DNA of 16,149 nt from CAZFCK01 sp964517355 (GCA_964517355.1 CAZFCK010000101.1:1-16149); one strand, 5' to 3'. Shown: positions 7,350 through 14,686, counted from the first letter of the stretch. Translations and numbers: made by a program. The notes: a model not told the origin generated them from the letters alone.

Positions 7350-9390
7350 ACTTGACAATATCGATAGCTTGGCTGCGAAATCACTAGATGGTTACCTTGT
7401 ACGAAAGGATTTAGTCAGGGCATTCAGTCGTCAATTTCCTGTTCCGACATACGTTGTAGAGTTTTTACTGGGAAGATATTGCGCGAGTACAGAGCAAGAT
7501 GAAATTGATGAAGGGTTGGAAATTGTTCAAAGACAGTTGAAAAACAAAACAGTTAAAGCAGGCGAAGAGGAACTGTTTAAGGCGCACGCGAGAGAAAAAG
7601 GAGAAGTTAAAATTATTGATTTAATCACTGCTCGCCTTGATGCAAAGACTGATTCTTATATTGCCACCATACCAAGCCTCCGCCTGAATGATGCACGAAT
7701 TTCTTCAGAATTTGTCAGAGAACATGAGCGAATGCTTACTGGAGGTTTTTACGCAGAAATTGCTATCTCTTATGACGCTGCTATTGCGCAAGAATCCAAG
7801 GGGAGACCCTTTGGTGTAGAGTCACTTAGAGAAATCCAATTGTCGAAGCGTGACGTATTAGAGACTCTCGCCAAAGCTCGAAAGGAATTCTCTTCATCAG
7901 AATGGATTGATTTTCTTCTAAGATCAATAGGAATAGAGCCTGAAGAACTTACCGAAAGACAGAAAAACGCCTTTATGCTCCGCATGGTCCCTTTCGTAGA
8001 ACGCAATTATAACATTGTCGAACTTGGTCCTCGTGGAACAGGAAAAAGTCATCTATTTCAACAAGTGTCTCCTTATGCTCATCTAATATCTGGCGGTAAG
8101 GCTACAGTTGCAAGAATGTTTGTCAACAATTCTACAGGGCAACGTGGATTAGTTTGTCAGTATGACGTCATCTGCTTTGATGAAGTTTCAGGTGTATCAT
8201 TTGATCAAAAAGACGGCGTAAATATAATGAAAGGCTATATGGAATCTGGAGAATTTAGTAGAGGGAAAGAAAGCATCCGAGCAGATGGGAGTATAGCTCT
8301 TGTAGGAAACTTTGAAGTCGATGTGGAGCATCAGCAAAGGGTTGGACATCTTTTTGGTCCTATGCCGCCTGAAATGCGAGATGATACAGCATTTATGGAC
8401 AGAATCCATGCATATCTTCCAGGTTGGGATGTTCCAAAAATCAATAAGGATATTTTAACATATCATTTTGGCTTAGTTAGTGATTTTCTTTCAGAATGCT
8501 GGTCTCAGTTAAGAAACCAAAGCAGGGTAAACTGTGTTCAGGGTAAAATTTTGTATGGTGGCTCTTTGTCAGGTAGGGATGTAAACGCTGTCAATAAAAC
8601 GATCAGCGGGCTTTTAAAACTTCTTTATCCTGATGACACTATTTCCGTTTCTGATGAAGACATTGAATGGGCAGTGCGAATTGCTCTTGAAGCGAGAAGA
8701 CGAGTAAAGGAACAACAAAAACGTATTGGAGCTGCTGAGTTTCGTAACACCCACTTCAGCTATGTCATGGGGCCTGACGGTGTGGAAAAATTTATTTCAA
8801 CTCCTGAATTGCAAAGTGAAAATAGCATTGGGAGCGATCCATTAGAACCTGGTCAGATTTGGACGATAAGTCCTGGCAGCGAGAATGAATATCCGGGCCT
8901 TTTCCGAATAGAGGTTAATGAAGGGCCAGGGTCAGGGGTGAAAATTTTCAATAAACCTGTGCCACCATCTTTTCGTGAAAGCCTAGGATATGCTGAACAG
9001 AATCTGTATTCAAGGTCAAAGCAACTGGTTGGCGATAAAGATCCTCGAAACCATGAGTATACTGTACAGCTTAGAGCCTTTGACGCCTCGAAGGCTGGTG
9101 CCAAAATTGGCGTAGCAGCATTAATAGCGATGTGCTCTGCCTTGCTCAAGAAGAGCATGAAGGGTGGATTGATCATTGTTGGAGAGATAAACCTCGGCGG
9201 TTCGATTGAACCTGTCCATAATGCGGTGTCTATGGCAGAAATAGCTGTTGAGAAAGGTTGCAATGCACTGCTAATGCCGATTTCTTGCCGAAAACAACTG
9301 TTTGATTTATCGGATGATATGGCGACAAAAGTAGATATTCAATTTTTTCAAGACTCAAAAGAGGCTCTTATTAAGGCACTTGCTGATTGA
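7342..9390 (+). CDS. brxL: BREX Lon-related AAA+ protein BrxL
   Basis: 682 aa from ATG 7342, which overlaps pglZ by 8 nt; a TTG 12 codons upstream is less likely because BrxL proteins start close to this ATG. The AAA+ core has Walker A GPRGTGKS at 229-236 and Walker B VICFDE ending at D280-E281. The C-terminus (about 570-682) has the Lon peptidase fold: AGAKIGVAALIAMCSAL from about 585 and GEINLGGSIEPV from 614. Aligned by eye with Lon, the catalytic serine falls on K588 and the catalytic lysine on V629, so peptidase activity is not expected. Published work describes BrxL as a DNA-binding AAA+ ring required for BREX restriction of phage. It is the last gene of the operon. A 71-nt gap with no clear terminator hairpin separates it from the convergent integrase. 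Confidence 0.93.
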   Translation: MIELDNIDSLAAKSLDGYLVRKDLVRAFSRQFPVPTYVVEFLLGRYCASTEQDEIDEGLEIVQRQLKNKTVKAGEEELFKAHAREKGEVKIIDLITARLDAKTDSYIATIPSLRLNDARISSEFVREHERMLTGGFYAEIAISYDAAIAQESKGRPFGVESLREIQLSKRDVLETLAKARKEFSSSEWIDFLLRSIGIEPEELTERQKNAFMLRMVPFVERNYNIVELGPRGTGKSHLFQQVSPYAHLISGGKATVARMFVNNSTGQRGLVCQYDVICFDEVSGVSFDQKDGVNIMKGYMESGEFSRGKESIRADGSIALVGNFEVDVEHQQRVGHLFGPMPPEMRDDTAFMDRIHAYLPGWDVPKINKDILTYHFGLVSDFLSECWSQLRNQSRVNCVQGKILYGGSLSGRDVNAVNKTISGLLKLLYPDDTISVSDEDIEWAVRIALEARRRVKEQQKRIGAAEFRNTHFSYVMGPDGVEKFISTPELQSENSIGSDPLEPGQIWTISPGSENEYPGLFRIEVNEGPGSGVKIFNKPVPPSFRESLGYAEQNLYSRSKQLVGDKDPRNHEYTVQLRAFDASKAGAKIGVAALIAMCSALLKKSMKGGLIIVGEINLGGSIEPVHNAVSMAEIAVEKGCNALLMPISCRKQLFDLSDDMATKVDIQFFQDSKEALIKALAD

Positions 9391-9461
9391 CATTCTGTTT
9401 TTAATTATACGTTTTTTGTCTCATGCTATGCAGAAACTCATATCCCAGGCAAGACCGCCCC

Positions 9462-10652
9462 TCACTTCTCAATCACCGCCGCCGCCTTCCGCAACCCCTC
9501 AGGTGACAAATGGCTGTACCTTTGCGTCATTTTGAAAGTCGCATGTCCCATAAGCTCTTTCACGCTATACAGATCGACGCTACGCTGCACGAGCCAGCTG
9601 GCGAAAGTGTGGCGTAATGTGTGGAAGCAGACTTTTTGTCTATGGTCGATCACGCCCTGGTTGAAAAGCTCATTGGCTGTGCGCGCGAATGTTTTTGAAA
9701 TGCTGGTCTGAATAGTACCTTTTTCACTTGGGAAGACCAGATCGGATGCATCAGTTGTTACGCTTTTTCGTGCCTGGAGCATCTCTGCAACCTTAGTGGT
9801 CATGTAAGCTGTTCTGGATTTGGATTTGTTTTTGGCGTCAACGATTGTCATCGTTTTTTCGTCAAAGTTGACAAACCCCCAAGTGAGGTTGGCTATCTCG
9901 CCAAAGCGCAAGCCGCAGTACAAGGCCAGCAAGGACATGTCATGAACTTGTATTGATCTTGCCTTGAGCGCAGACAAAAGTTTTTCGCTTTCCTCCAAAG
10001 TCAAATAACGCACACGGCGGTTGTCGATTTTTGGCGTAATGACATGCCTGCTGGGGCTGTCAGTAAGGACGAGGCCTTCTTTTTTGGCCGTATTCCAGAC
10101 CTGTGAGAAAAGTGCCATTGCATACTTGATTGTAGATGGAGCTTTTTGGGCCTCGATCATGCTGCTTTTGATCGGAGCAAGCATGCCGGGCGTTATCAAG
10201 GCAAGCGCCTGCGCTCCAATGACTGGAGATAGCCATTTTTCATACAACCCTAGCTCAGCGCGAAGAGAACCAGCTGATTTATGGCTTTGCGCGGGCCAGT
10301 AGTGTTTTTCCCAGAATTCTGAAAAGGTGATGGACGCCGCCTTTTGCGCCTCCCGCTCTTTTTCAATACGTTTCTGTTTTTCCAGCGCTTTTCTTCGTTT
10401 CTCTGAAAGTGAGAAATCTCCTTCGCCAGTCTTGTAGGCGTCTTTTAGCTTTGCAAGTTCCAGAGCTGCTTTTTGCTCAGTCCATCCTTGACTCGCCCAC
10501 CCTAAAGCCGGCTGAAAGCGTTTGCCCGCTGCTGCATAACGAAGCCCAAAACATCGATCAAATTGCACGCCATTTTTTCGAGTCGGGTGGAGATACCATC
10601 TCACACCTGGAAATTTTCTCGAGGTTATCCATTTTCGCTTGTCTTTGGGCAT
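9462..10652 (-). CDS. Tyrosine recombinase / site-specific integrase of the island
   Basis: 396 aa from the internal ATG (complement of 10650-10652), preceded by GAGGAAGG. The frame is open for 31 more codons upstream, but that stretch has no comparable ribosome site and looks non-native. The N-terminus (residues 1-60, MPKDKRKWITSRKFPGVRWY) would be an arm-type DNA-binding region. A SAM-like core-binding domain spans about 105-200, and the catalytic domain about 210-396. Catalytic residues are visible: R249 in CGLRFGEI, H344-x-x-R347 in HTLRHTF, H370 in MGHATF, and nucleophile Y379 in QRYSHL. All are intact, so the enzyme may be active. Its 5' end lies about 150 nt from a tRNA-Thr 3' fragment, the normal place for an integrase next to its attachment site. 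It would excise or integrate the island by recombination in the tRNA gene. Confidence 0.93.
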   Translation of the reverse strand: MPKDKRKWITSRKFPGVRWYLHPTRKNGVQFDRCFGLRYAAAGKRFQPALGWASQGWTEQKAALELAKLKDAYKTGEGDFSLSEKRRKALEKQKRIEKEREAQKAASITFSEFWEKHYWPAQSHKSAGSLRAELGLYEKWLSPVIGAQALALITPGMLAPIKSSMIEAQKAPSTIKYAMALFSQVWNTAKKEGLVLTDSPSRHVITPKIDNRRVRYLTLEESEKLLSALKARSIQVHDMSLLALYCGLRFGEIANLTWGFVNFDEKTMTIVDAKNKSKSRTAYMTTKVAEMLQARKSVTTDASDLVFPSEKGTIQTSISKTFARTANELFNQGVIDHRQKVCFHTLRHTFASWLVQRSVDLYSVKELMGHATFKMTQRYSHLSPEGLRKAAAVIEK

Positions 10653-10747
10653 GCCTTCCTCACTTATCTGCGGTACCAGTTTGGTTCCACTTTTTTCCAA
10701 AAATAGGCTGAAGCAATGTGAAGCTTTGTGAAAATGCTTTAGCATAT

Positions 10748-10764
10748 TTTATTTTAAAAATAAA
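10748..10764. repeat. AT-rich inverted repeat between integrase start and att site
   Basis: TTTATTTT, one A, then AAAATAAA: perfect 8-bp arms. It lies upstream of the integrase gene and about 45 nt from the tRNA fragment. It may belong to the integrase promoter or to host-factor or arm-site binding at the attachment site. AT runs make such repeats by chance, so the call is weak. Confidence 0.3.
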
Positions 10765-10807
10765 TAGATATGTGATGTAATCTGAAACAGATTGGTGAAA
10801 AAGTTTT

Positions 10808-10855
10808 TGATTCGTAATCAGCAGGTCGCGGGTTCGAGTCCCATCGCTGGCTCCA
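10808..10855 (+). other. Partial tRNA-Thr(CGT) 3' half = island attachment site (att)
   Basis: Seen: anticodon-stem remnant TGA, the seven-base loop TTCGTAA with anticodon CGT at 10813-10815, TCA, variable bases, T-arm GGTTCGAGTCC, acceptor strand CGCTGGC, discriminator T and an encoded CCA at 10853-10855. Nothing upstream resembles a D arm or a 5' acceptor strand; the bases before 10808 are AT-rich and stop pairing after three anticodon-stem pairs. It is therefore not a functional tRNA. Phage- and island-type integrases recombine in tRNA 3' ends and leave such a duplicate at the far end. The crossover must lie inside this stretch. The T-stem strands GCGGG and CCCAT mispair at one place (C-A), which fits a non-functional copy. 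Confidence 0.85.
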
Positions 10856-10863
10856 GAAAAATC

Positions 10864-10898
10864 AAAGGGTTGCAGTCATATGACCGCAACCCTTTTTT
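10864..10898 (+). terminator. Rho-independent terminator of the original tRNA-Thr gene
   Basis: Arms AAAGGGTTGC (10864-10873) and GCAACCCTTT (10886-10895) pair perfectly. Between them GTCATATGAC is itself self-complementary, so the stem extends with one A-C mismatch. A run of six T follows the CCC. It starts 8 nt after the CCA, as expected for a tRNA terminator, and it supports reading the DNA to the right as the ancestral chromosome downstream of the tRNA gene. Confidence 0.85.
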
Positions 10899-10907
10899 CA
10901 CATGCTC

Positions 10908-11000
10908 TCAACGCAAGAAGCGTCTGAAGATCTCGGTAAAGGCAATCTTGGCGAGCGCAGGGTCTTCATCCTCATTATGAGTAGTGGGGCATGACCTCAT
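10908..11000 (-). pseudogene. Possible 3' remnant of a protein gene
   Basis: A 30-codon - strand frame ends HNEDEDPALAKIAFTEIFRR plus FLR and a stop. The amphipathic, charged pattern and GC-rich third positions look like a real protein C-terminus, but the frame is closed by a stop 12 codons before the ATG and there is no clear ribosome site. It could be the tail left from a chromosomal gene that once faced the tRNA terminator. I do not recognise the family; chance is a fair alternative. Confidence 0.2.
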
Positions 11001-11135
11001 TGCCAAAAGGACGTGCCTACTACTGAGCGCACTTCAGCTTGAAAAGTTCCAGATGCTCTTGTGCATTTACCTGAAATTATAAGAAATAAATTCAGGAAAG
11101 AGTCTTGTTTCAAGACGAAAATGCTCTAGCCAAGA

Positions 11136-11345
11136 ATGCGACTTCCATTTTTTGCACGGTATCCACCTTTATTTTTGCATATCTTGATTGGCGTATTTGC
11201 CATACTGATCTCCGACGCACTCCTGCCCGGACATCCACTGAGGTTTAGTGTCCAGGGCGGTCTCGCGCTCGCGACGATTTCCATTTTTGCGCGTGCCTCC
11301 CTTTGGGGGCAGTGCCGTGATGATGCTGCAAACGCTCCTCAATAA
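11136..11345 (+). CDS. Hypothetical small hydrophobic protein
   Basis: 69 aa starting MRLPFFARYPPLFLH. One clear hydrophobic segment (about residues 11-30, FLHILIGVFAILISDALL) and a weaker one (about 38-53) would make a one- or two-span membrane peptide. No good Shine-Dalgarno sequence precedes the ATG, and no family is recognised. It stands alone in a region that otherwise looks degraded, so it may be a remnant or a chance frame. Confidence 0.25.
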   Translation: MRLPFFARYPPLFLHILIGVFAILISDALLPGHPLRFSVQGGLALATISIFARASLWGQCRDDAANAPQ

Positions 11346-11708
11346 GCACAACTCGTGGTTATTTCCGTCATCGCGCACGCTTCCACTTTGAAACAACCCA
11401 AATAAGGAAGAAGAAATCCCAGAGAATTCGCATAATGAGCCAGATAAGAGACAGCGTGCAGATTATTTGGAGCATGCTCTTCGGCAGATCGGATTGGCGA
11501 GGCCTGGACTGATGCAGACGGGAGAAACAGGCCAGGCAGGCTTAGCGCATTTTCGCCTTTGGATACGGATCTCAGGCGGACATCCAGAGGGAGGGCGCGG
11601 AGGACGGGCAAACAGACCGGCATTTTCTTCTTGCAAGGTCGGAAAAACTAAAATAAATACTTAATTCAGCTACTTAAATTATTATTCTCTGTGAATGATT
11701 TTGTAATG

Positions 11709-11725
11709 CATAGATAAAATCTATG
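11709..11725. promoter_or_regulatory. Inverted repeat, candidate operator of the sugar operon
   Basis: CATAGAT-AAA-ATCTATG is a perfect 7-bp inverted repeat in the AT-rich part of the leader, about 140 nt before the sugar-binding-protein start. A TGTAAT that could serve as a -10 element ends 2 nt before it (11702-11707), though the -35 match is poor. The size and spacing fit a dimeric repressor site. No regulator gene lies in the window. Confidence 0.4.
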
Positions 11726-11864
11726 AGTAACAAAGAAAACAAAAATTTCCAACGCCCTGCGAGGCGTCGGGCATGCTCGGTTTGAATGGGTGCTGGACTT
11801 CTCGCGCTCAGGATCGAAGAGCCGCGCCCGGGGCGGTGTGAGCTAACGAAAAATGGAGGATAAA

Positions 11865-12863
11865 ATGAAAGGTGTTCTTCGCGTGCTGGTCGTGTTGTTT
11901 GTGATGACGCTGCTGCTTGCGCCGAATGTCCAGGCCGCCGATACGTTGGAGCAGAGTGGCAAGGGCCTGACCATCTATTTCGACGTGGGCGGATCGGTGG
12001 GCGAACCCTACGCCACGGTGGTGCAGAACGGCGCGGCTCAGGCCGCGGCCGATCTGGGCTGCGAGGTGAAGTTCGTTTACTCCAATTGGGATCCGCAGAC
12101 CATGCTGGAAAATATCAAAAAATCCATGGCCGCCAGCCCTGATGGCATTGTGGTCATGGGCCACCCCGGCGACGACGCTTACGAGCCGCTGATCACCGAA
12201 GCCGTCGCCAAGGGCATCGTGGTCACCGCCTCGGACACGGAGTTGCCCAGACTGACCGCCGCCAACCAGTCCAAGGGCTTCGGCTACGTGGGCGTCGACA
12301 ACAAGACTCGCGGCATCGCACTGGCCAGCGAGGCCATCCGCCGCTTCAACCTGCAAAAAGGCGACAAGGCCCTGGTCTGGGGCCTGAAGAGCAAGCCCAC
12401 CCGTGGCCTGAGCACCATCGGCATCACCGACACCCTGGAGCAGGCGGGCCTGGAAGTGAGTTACATGGAGATCACTCCTGAAATCGACAAGGACTCCTCG
12501 CTGGGCGCGCCGCTGATGACCGCCGCCCTGGCCGCCAACCCCGACACAAAGATCGTGTTCATGGACCACGGCGCCCTGACGGGCCAGCTGGAGAACTTTT
12601 TCCGCGCCGCCGGTGTCGCTCCCGACACGATCATCGGCTGTGGTTTCAGCCTCTCTCCGGCCACGGCCGCGGCCATCAAGAGCGGCTACGTGGACCTCGT
12701 CGGCGACGGCCAACCCTTCCTGCAGGGCTACCTGCCCGTGCTGCAGATTGTCATGACCAAGAAGTTCGGCTTCTCCGGTCTGGTCATCGAGACTGGCGCC
12801 GGTTTCGTGCACAAGGACAACATCGACCTCATCGCCCCTCTGGCCGAGAAGGGCATCCGGTAG
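11865..12863 (+). CDS. Periplasmic sugar-binding protein of a CUT2-type ABC transporter
   Basis: 332 aa. I choose the ATG at 11865 over the one four codons earlier because GGAGG lies 7 nt before it and the upstream ATG overlaps that site. Residues 1-24 are a Sec signal peptide (K2, R6, hydrophobic VLVVLFVMTLLLA, cleavage after VQA). The mature part is a type I periplasmic sugar-binding fold (Peripla_BP_4, RbsB-like): GEPYATVVQNGAAQAAADLG, VMGHPGDDAYEPLI, GYVGVDN. It would capture a sugar or small glycoside and hand it to the permease encoded two genes downstream. It is the first gene of the operon and is followed by a strong hairpin, as is common for binding proteins made in excess. The substrate cannot be read from the sequence. 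Confidence 0.9.
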   Translation: MKGVLRVLVVLFVMTLLLAPNVQAADTLEQSGKGLTIYFDVGGSVGEPYATVVQNGAAQAAADLGCEVKFVYSNWDPQTMLENIKKSMAASPDGIVVMGHPGDDAYEPLITEAVAKGIVVTASDTELPRLTAANQSKGFGYVGVDNKTRGIALASEAIRRFNLQKGDKALVWGLKSKPTRGLSTIGITDTLEQAGLEVSYMEITPEIDKDSSLGAPLMTAALAANPDTKIVFMDHGALTGQLENFFRAAGVAPDTIIGCGFSLSPATAAAIKSGYVDLVGDGQPFLQGYLPVLQIVMTKKFGFSGLVIETGAGFVHKDNIDLIAPLAEKGIR

Positions 12864-12880
12864 ACGAAATACAACCCAAT

Positions 12881-12910
12881 ACCGGGGGGCGGCGTGAGCC
12901 GCTCCCCGGT
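12881..12910 (+). promoter_or_regulatory. Intercistronic stem-loop after the binding-protein gene
   Basis: ACCGGGGGGCGGC (12881-12893) pairs with GCCGCTCCCCGGT (12898-12910) over 13 bp, with one G-U pair. The loop is GTGA, a GNRA tetraloop. No T-run follows, so it is not a standard terminator. In such operons a hairpin here protects the upstream message from 3' decay, giving more binding protein than ATPase and permease. Confidence 0.7.
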
Positions 12911-12933
12911 CCCCGCCATGAGGAGCGCCTTTC

Positions 12934-13713
12934 GTGTCAGCGACCATGACCGCTTCACCGTTCATCGAGCTTCGTGGCGTCCGCAAATCCTTCGCCGGTG
13001 TGGAAGCCTTGCGCGGGGTGGATTTCCACCTCAACCCCGGCGAGGTGATGGCTCTTTTGGGCGACAACGGGGCCGGCAAGTCAACGCTGGTCAAGATCCT
13101 TTCCGGCGTGCATCAGGCCGATGCCGGCGTCATGCGTATCAAGGGGCGGGACATCGACATCCGCGCTTTCAGCGTGGAGCGCGCCCGCGCCCTTGGTGTT
13201 GAGACCGTGCACCAGGAACGTTCGCTGGGCGAAAAGCAGCCCCTGTGGCGCAACGTGTTCATGGGACGGCACATCACCAACCGGTTCGGCTTCATCAATG
13301 TGCGCCGCGAGAAGGCCGAGACGCTGGAAATCCTGAACGGCCGGCTGGGACTGCGCGGGGTGGGCATCGCGCCCGACGCCGAGGTCTCGGCGCTCTCCGG
13401 CGGCGAGCGTCAGGGCCTGGCCATCGGCAGAGCCATGCATTTTCAGGCCGACATCGTCATTCTCGACGAGCCCACCACCGCGCTTTCGCTCAAGGAGGTG
13501 GGCAAGGTGCTCGACTTCATCCGCCAAGTGAAGGCCGAAGGCAAGGCCTGCGTGTTCATCTCCCACAACATGAGCCACGCTTACCTGGCCGCCGATCGGT
13601 TCTACCTGCTCGACCACGGCCGCTGCGTGGGCGAATACGCCAGAGACGGCCTGACCCAGGAGGAGCTTATGCGCCTCCTCATCGCCGCCGCCTCGCGCAG
13701 GGAGGACTCATGA
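12934..13713 (+). CDS. Sugar ABC transporter ATP-binding protein, single domain
   Basis: 259 aa from a GTG start with AGGAG 8 nt upstream; an ATG four codons later lacks that spacing. All ABC motifs are present: Walker A GDNGAGKST at 43-51, signature LSGGERQ at 154-160, Walker B IVILDE ending at D178-E179, and switch H211 in FISHN. Most CUT2 ATPases (RbsA, MglA, XylG) carry two nucleotide-binding halves in about 500 aa. This one has a single half and presumably works as a homodimer on the cytoplasmic face of the permease. Its stop overlaps the permease start by 4 nt (ATGA), so the two are translationally coupled. Confidence 0.92.
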   Translation: MSATMTASPFIELRGVRKSFAGVEALRGVDFHLNPGEVMALLGDNGAGKSTLVKILSGVHQADAGVMRIKGRDIDIRAFSVERARALGVETVHQERSLGEKQPLWRNVFMGRHITNRFGFINVRREKAETLEILNGRLGLRGVGIAPDAEVSALSGGERQGLAIGRAMHFQADIVILDEPTTALSLKEVGKVLDFIRQVKAEGKACVFISHNMSHAYLAADRFYLLDHGRCVGEYARDGLTQEELMRLLIAAASRREDS

Positions 13714-14681
13714 AGTCCGCGGGCGGAAAATTCTGGAGCGGCTACGGGCCGCAACTGGGCGTCACGACGCTTTTGATCGTCCTGCTGGCCGTGTTCATGA
13801 TCGCCAGCCCCCGCACCTTTCTCGGCGTCAACATCTACCTGGCCTTTCTCTCCACCATTCCCTTCACCACGTTGCTCGCCATGGGGCTCACCTTTTGTGT
13901 CGCATCGGGGGAGCTTGATCTTTCCTTTCCCTCGGTCATGGCTGTTTCCGGACTTGCCTTCTCCAAGGTCTTCGCCGCCACAGGCAACGCCGGTCTGGGC
14001 TTGGCCGCGGCCCTCGCCACAGGCGTGTTCGCGGGATTCGTCAACGGCTTTCTTGTGGTCAGCATCGGTGTGCCCTCCATCATCGCCACCATCGGCACGC
14101 AGTTTTTCTGGCGCGGCGCCGCGGTGGTGTTGGCCGACGGGCTCGCCATCAGCCTAGTGGATTCGCGCGCGAGCCTGACACACGACATCATGGTGGGCCG
14201 GCTTTTCAACGCCATCCCGGCGCAGGCGCTCTGGTGCCTGGCGCTGGCCGTGCTTTTCTGGTTTCTGCTCAACCGCCACGTTTTCGGCGACGCCTTGCTC
14301 TTTATCGGCGACAACTTCAGGGCCGCCCGAATGATGGGCGTTCGCGTGGACCGCGCGCGTTTCGGGCTCTTCATGTTCATGGGCGCGATATCGGCCTTCG
14401 TATCCTCGCTCATCTGCCTGGAAATGGCCAACTGGTGGCCCACTCAGGGCGAGGGGTATCTGCTCCTGGTCTTCGCCTCGGTCTTCATCGGCGGGACCTC
14501 GGTCTTTGGCGGAAAAGCCACCATCTACGGCACGGTGGTCGGCTCCATCATCATCGGCGTCATCGAGGCCGGCGTCATCGGCGCGGGGCTGGCCGGTTTC
14601 TGGACCCGCCTGGTCTACGGCCTCATCATCATCGTCTCGGTGTCCATCCACGCCCTTGCGCTCAGAACAAAACGGGAGTGA
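13710..14681 (+). CDS. Sugar ABC transporter permease, RbsC family
   Basis: 323 aa, ATG overlapping the ATPase stop, with GGAGG 4 nt upstream. It is strongly hydrophobic with about eight to ten membrane segments, beginning at about residue 17 (VTTLLIVLLAVFMIASP). The branched-chain/ribose permease family (BPD_transp_2) is shown by GELDLSFPSVMAVSG, VNGFLVVSIGVPSIIATIG, the cytoplasmic coupling loop GDNFRAARMMGVRVDRARF, and VFIGGTSVFGG near the end. It forms the transmembrane channel of the transporter, probably as a homodimer. The reading frame is open far upstream of this ATG, but that part overlaps the ATPase in another frame and is ignored. Confidence 0.92.
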   Translation: MKSAGGKFWSGYGPQLGVTTLLIVLLAVFMIASPRTFLGVNIYLAFLSTIPFTTLLAMGLTFCVASGELDLSFPSVMAVSGLAFSKVFAATGNAGLGLAAALATGVFAGFVNGFLVVSIGVPSIIATIGTQFFWRGAAVVLADGLAISLVDSRASLTHDIMVGRLFNAIPAQALWCLALAVLFWFLLNRHVFGDALLFIGDNFRAARMMGVRVDRARFGLFMFMGAISAFVSSLICLEMANWWPTQGEGYLLLVFASVFIGGTSVFGGKATIYGTVVGSIIIGVIEAGVIGAGLAGFWTRLVYGLIIIVSVSIHALALRTKRE

Positions 14682-14686
14682 CGGCC

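Larger units (their letters stand above)
10899..11864. other. Junction region without a convincing gene
   Basis: About 970 bases between the tRNA terminator and the sugar operon. Composition is mixed: AT-rich at about 11050-11180 and 11640-11760, more GC-rich in between. It holds only short open frames on both strands, none with clear family motifs. The best candidates are listed separately: a 30-codon remnant-like frame at its left edge, a 69-codon hydrophobic frame, and an inverted repeat. The last 200 bases form the leader of the sugar operon. They include a small stem (ACGCC/GGCGT near 11752-11767) and a GC-rich stretch shortly before the first ribosome site. No transposase, CRISPR or RNA gene is visible. 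Confidence 0.6.

Noticed and set aside
30..9390. DISARM instead of BREX
   Set aside because: The methyltransferase tail would allow it, but PglZ and BrxL are BREX hallmarks and no DrmA, DrmB or DrmC-like protein is in the window.
9391..9461. Bidirectional terminator between brxL and the integrase
   Set aside because: T-runs are present, but I could find no stable hairpin before them.
10653..10745. N-terminal extension of the integrase by 31 residues
   Set aside because: A strong GAGGAAGG ribosome site precedes the internal ATG; the extension looks non-native.
10792..10980. 62-codon + strand frame
   Set aside because: It translates the tRNA remnant and terminator; the NQQVAGSSPIAGS string is the usual false peptide from tRNA 3' ends.
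11339..11664. Short frames on both strands (94 codons -, 65 codons +)
   Set aside because: Overlapping each other, no ribosome sites, no recognisable motifs, odd composition.
11808..13094. 428-codon - strand frame over the sugar operon
   Set aside because: Antisense shadow of high-GC coding; the + strand has signal peptide, ABC motifs and good ribosome sites.
13245..13709. Upstream extension of the permease frame
   Set aside because: Overlaps the ATPase in another frame and is Arg/Gly/His-rich nonsense; the permease starts at 13710.
14234..14686. Upstream extension of the GH4 frame
   Set aside because: Overlaps the permease in another frame; the GH4 Rossmann motif begins directly at 14687.
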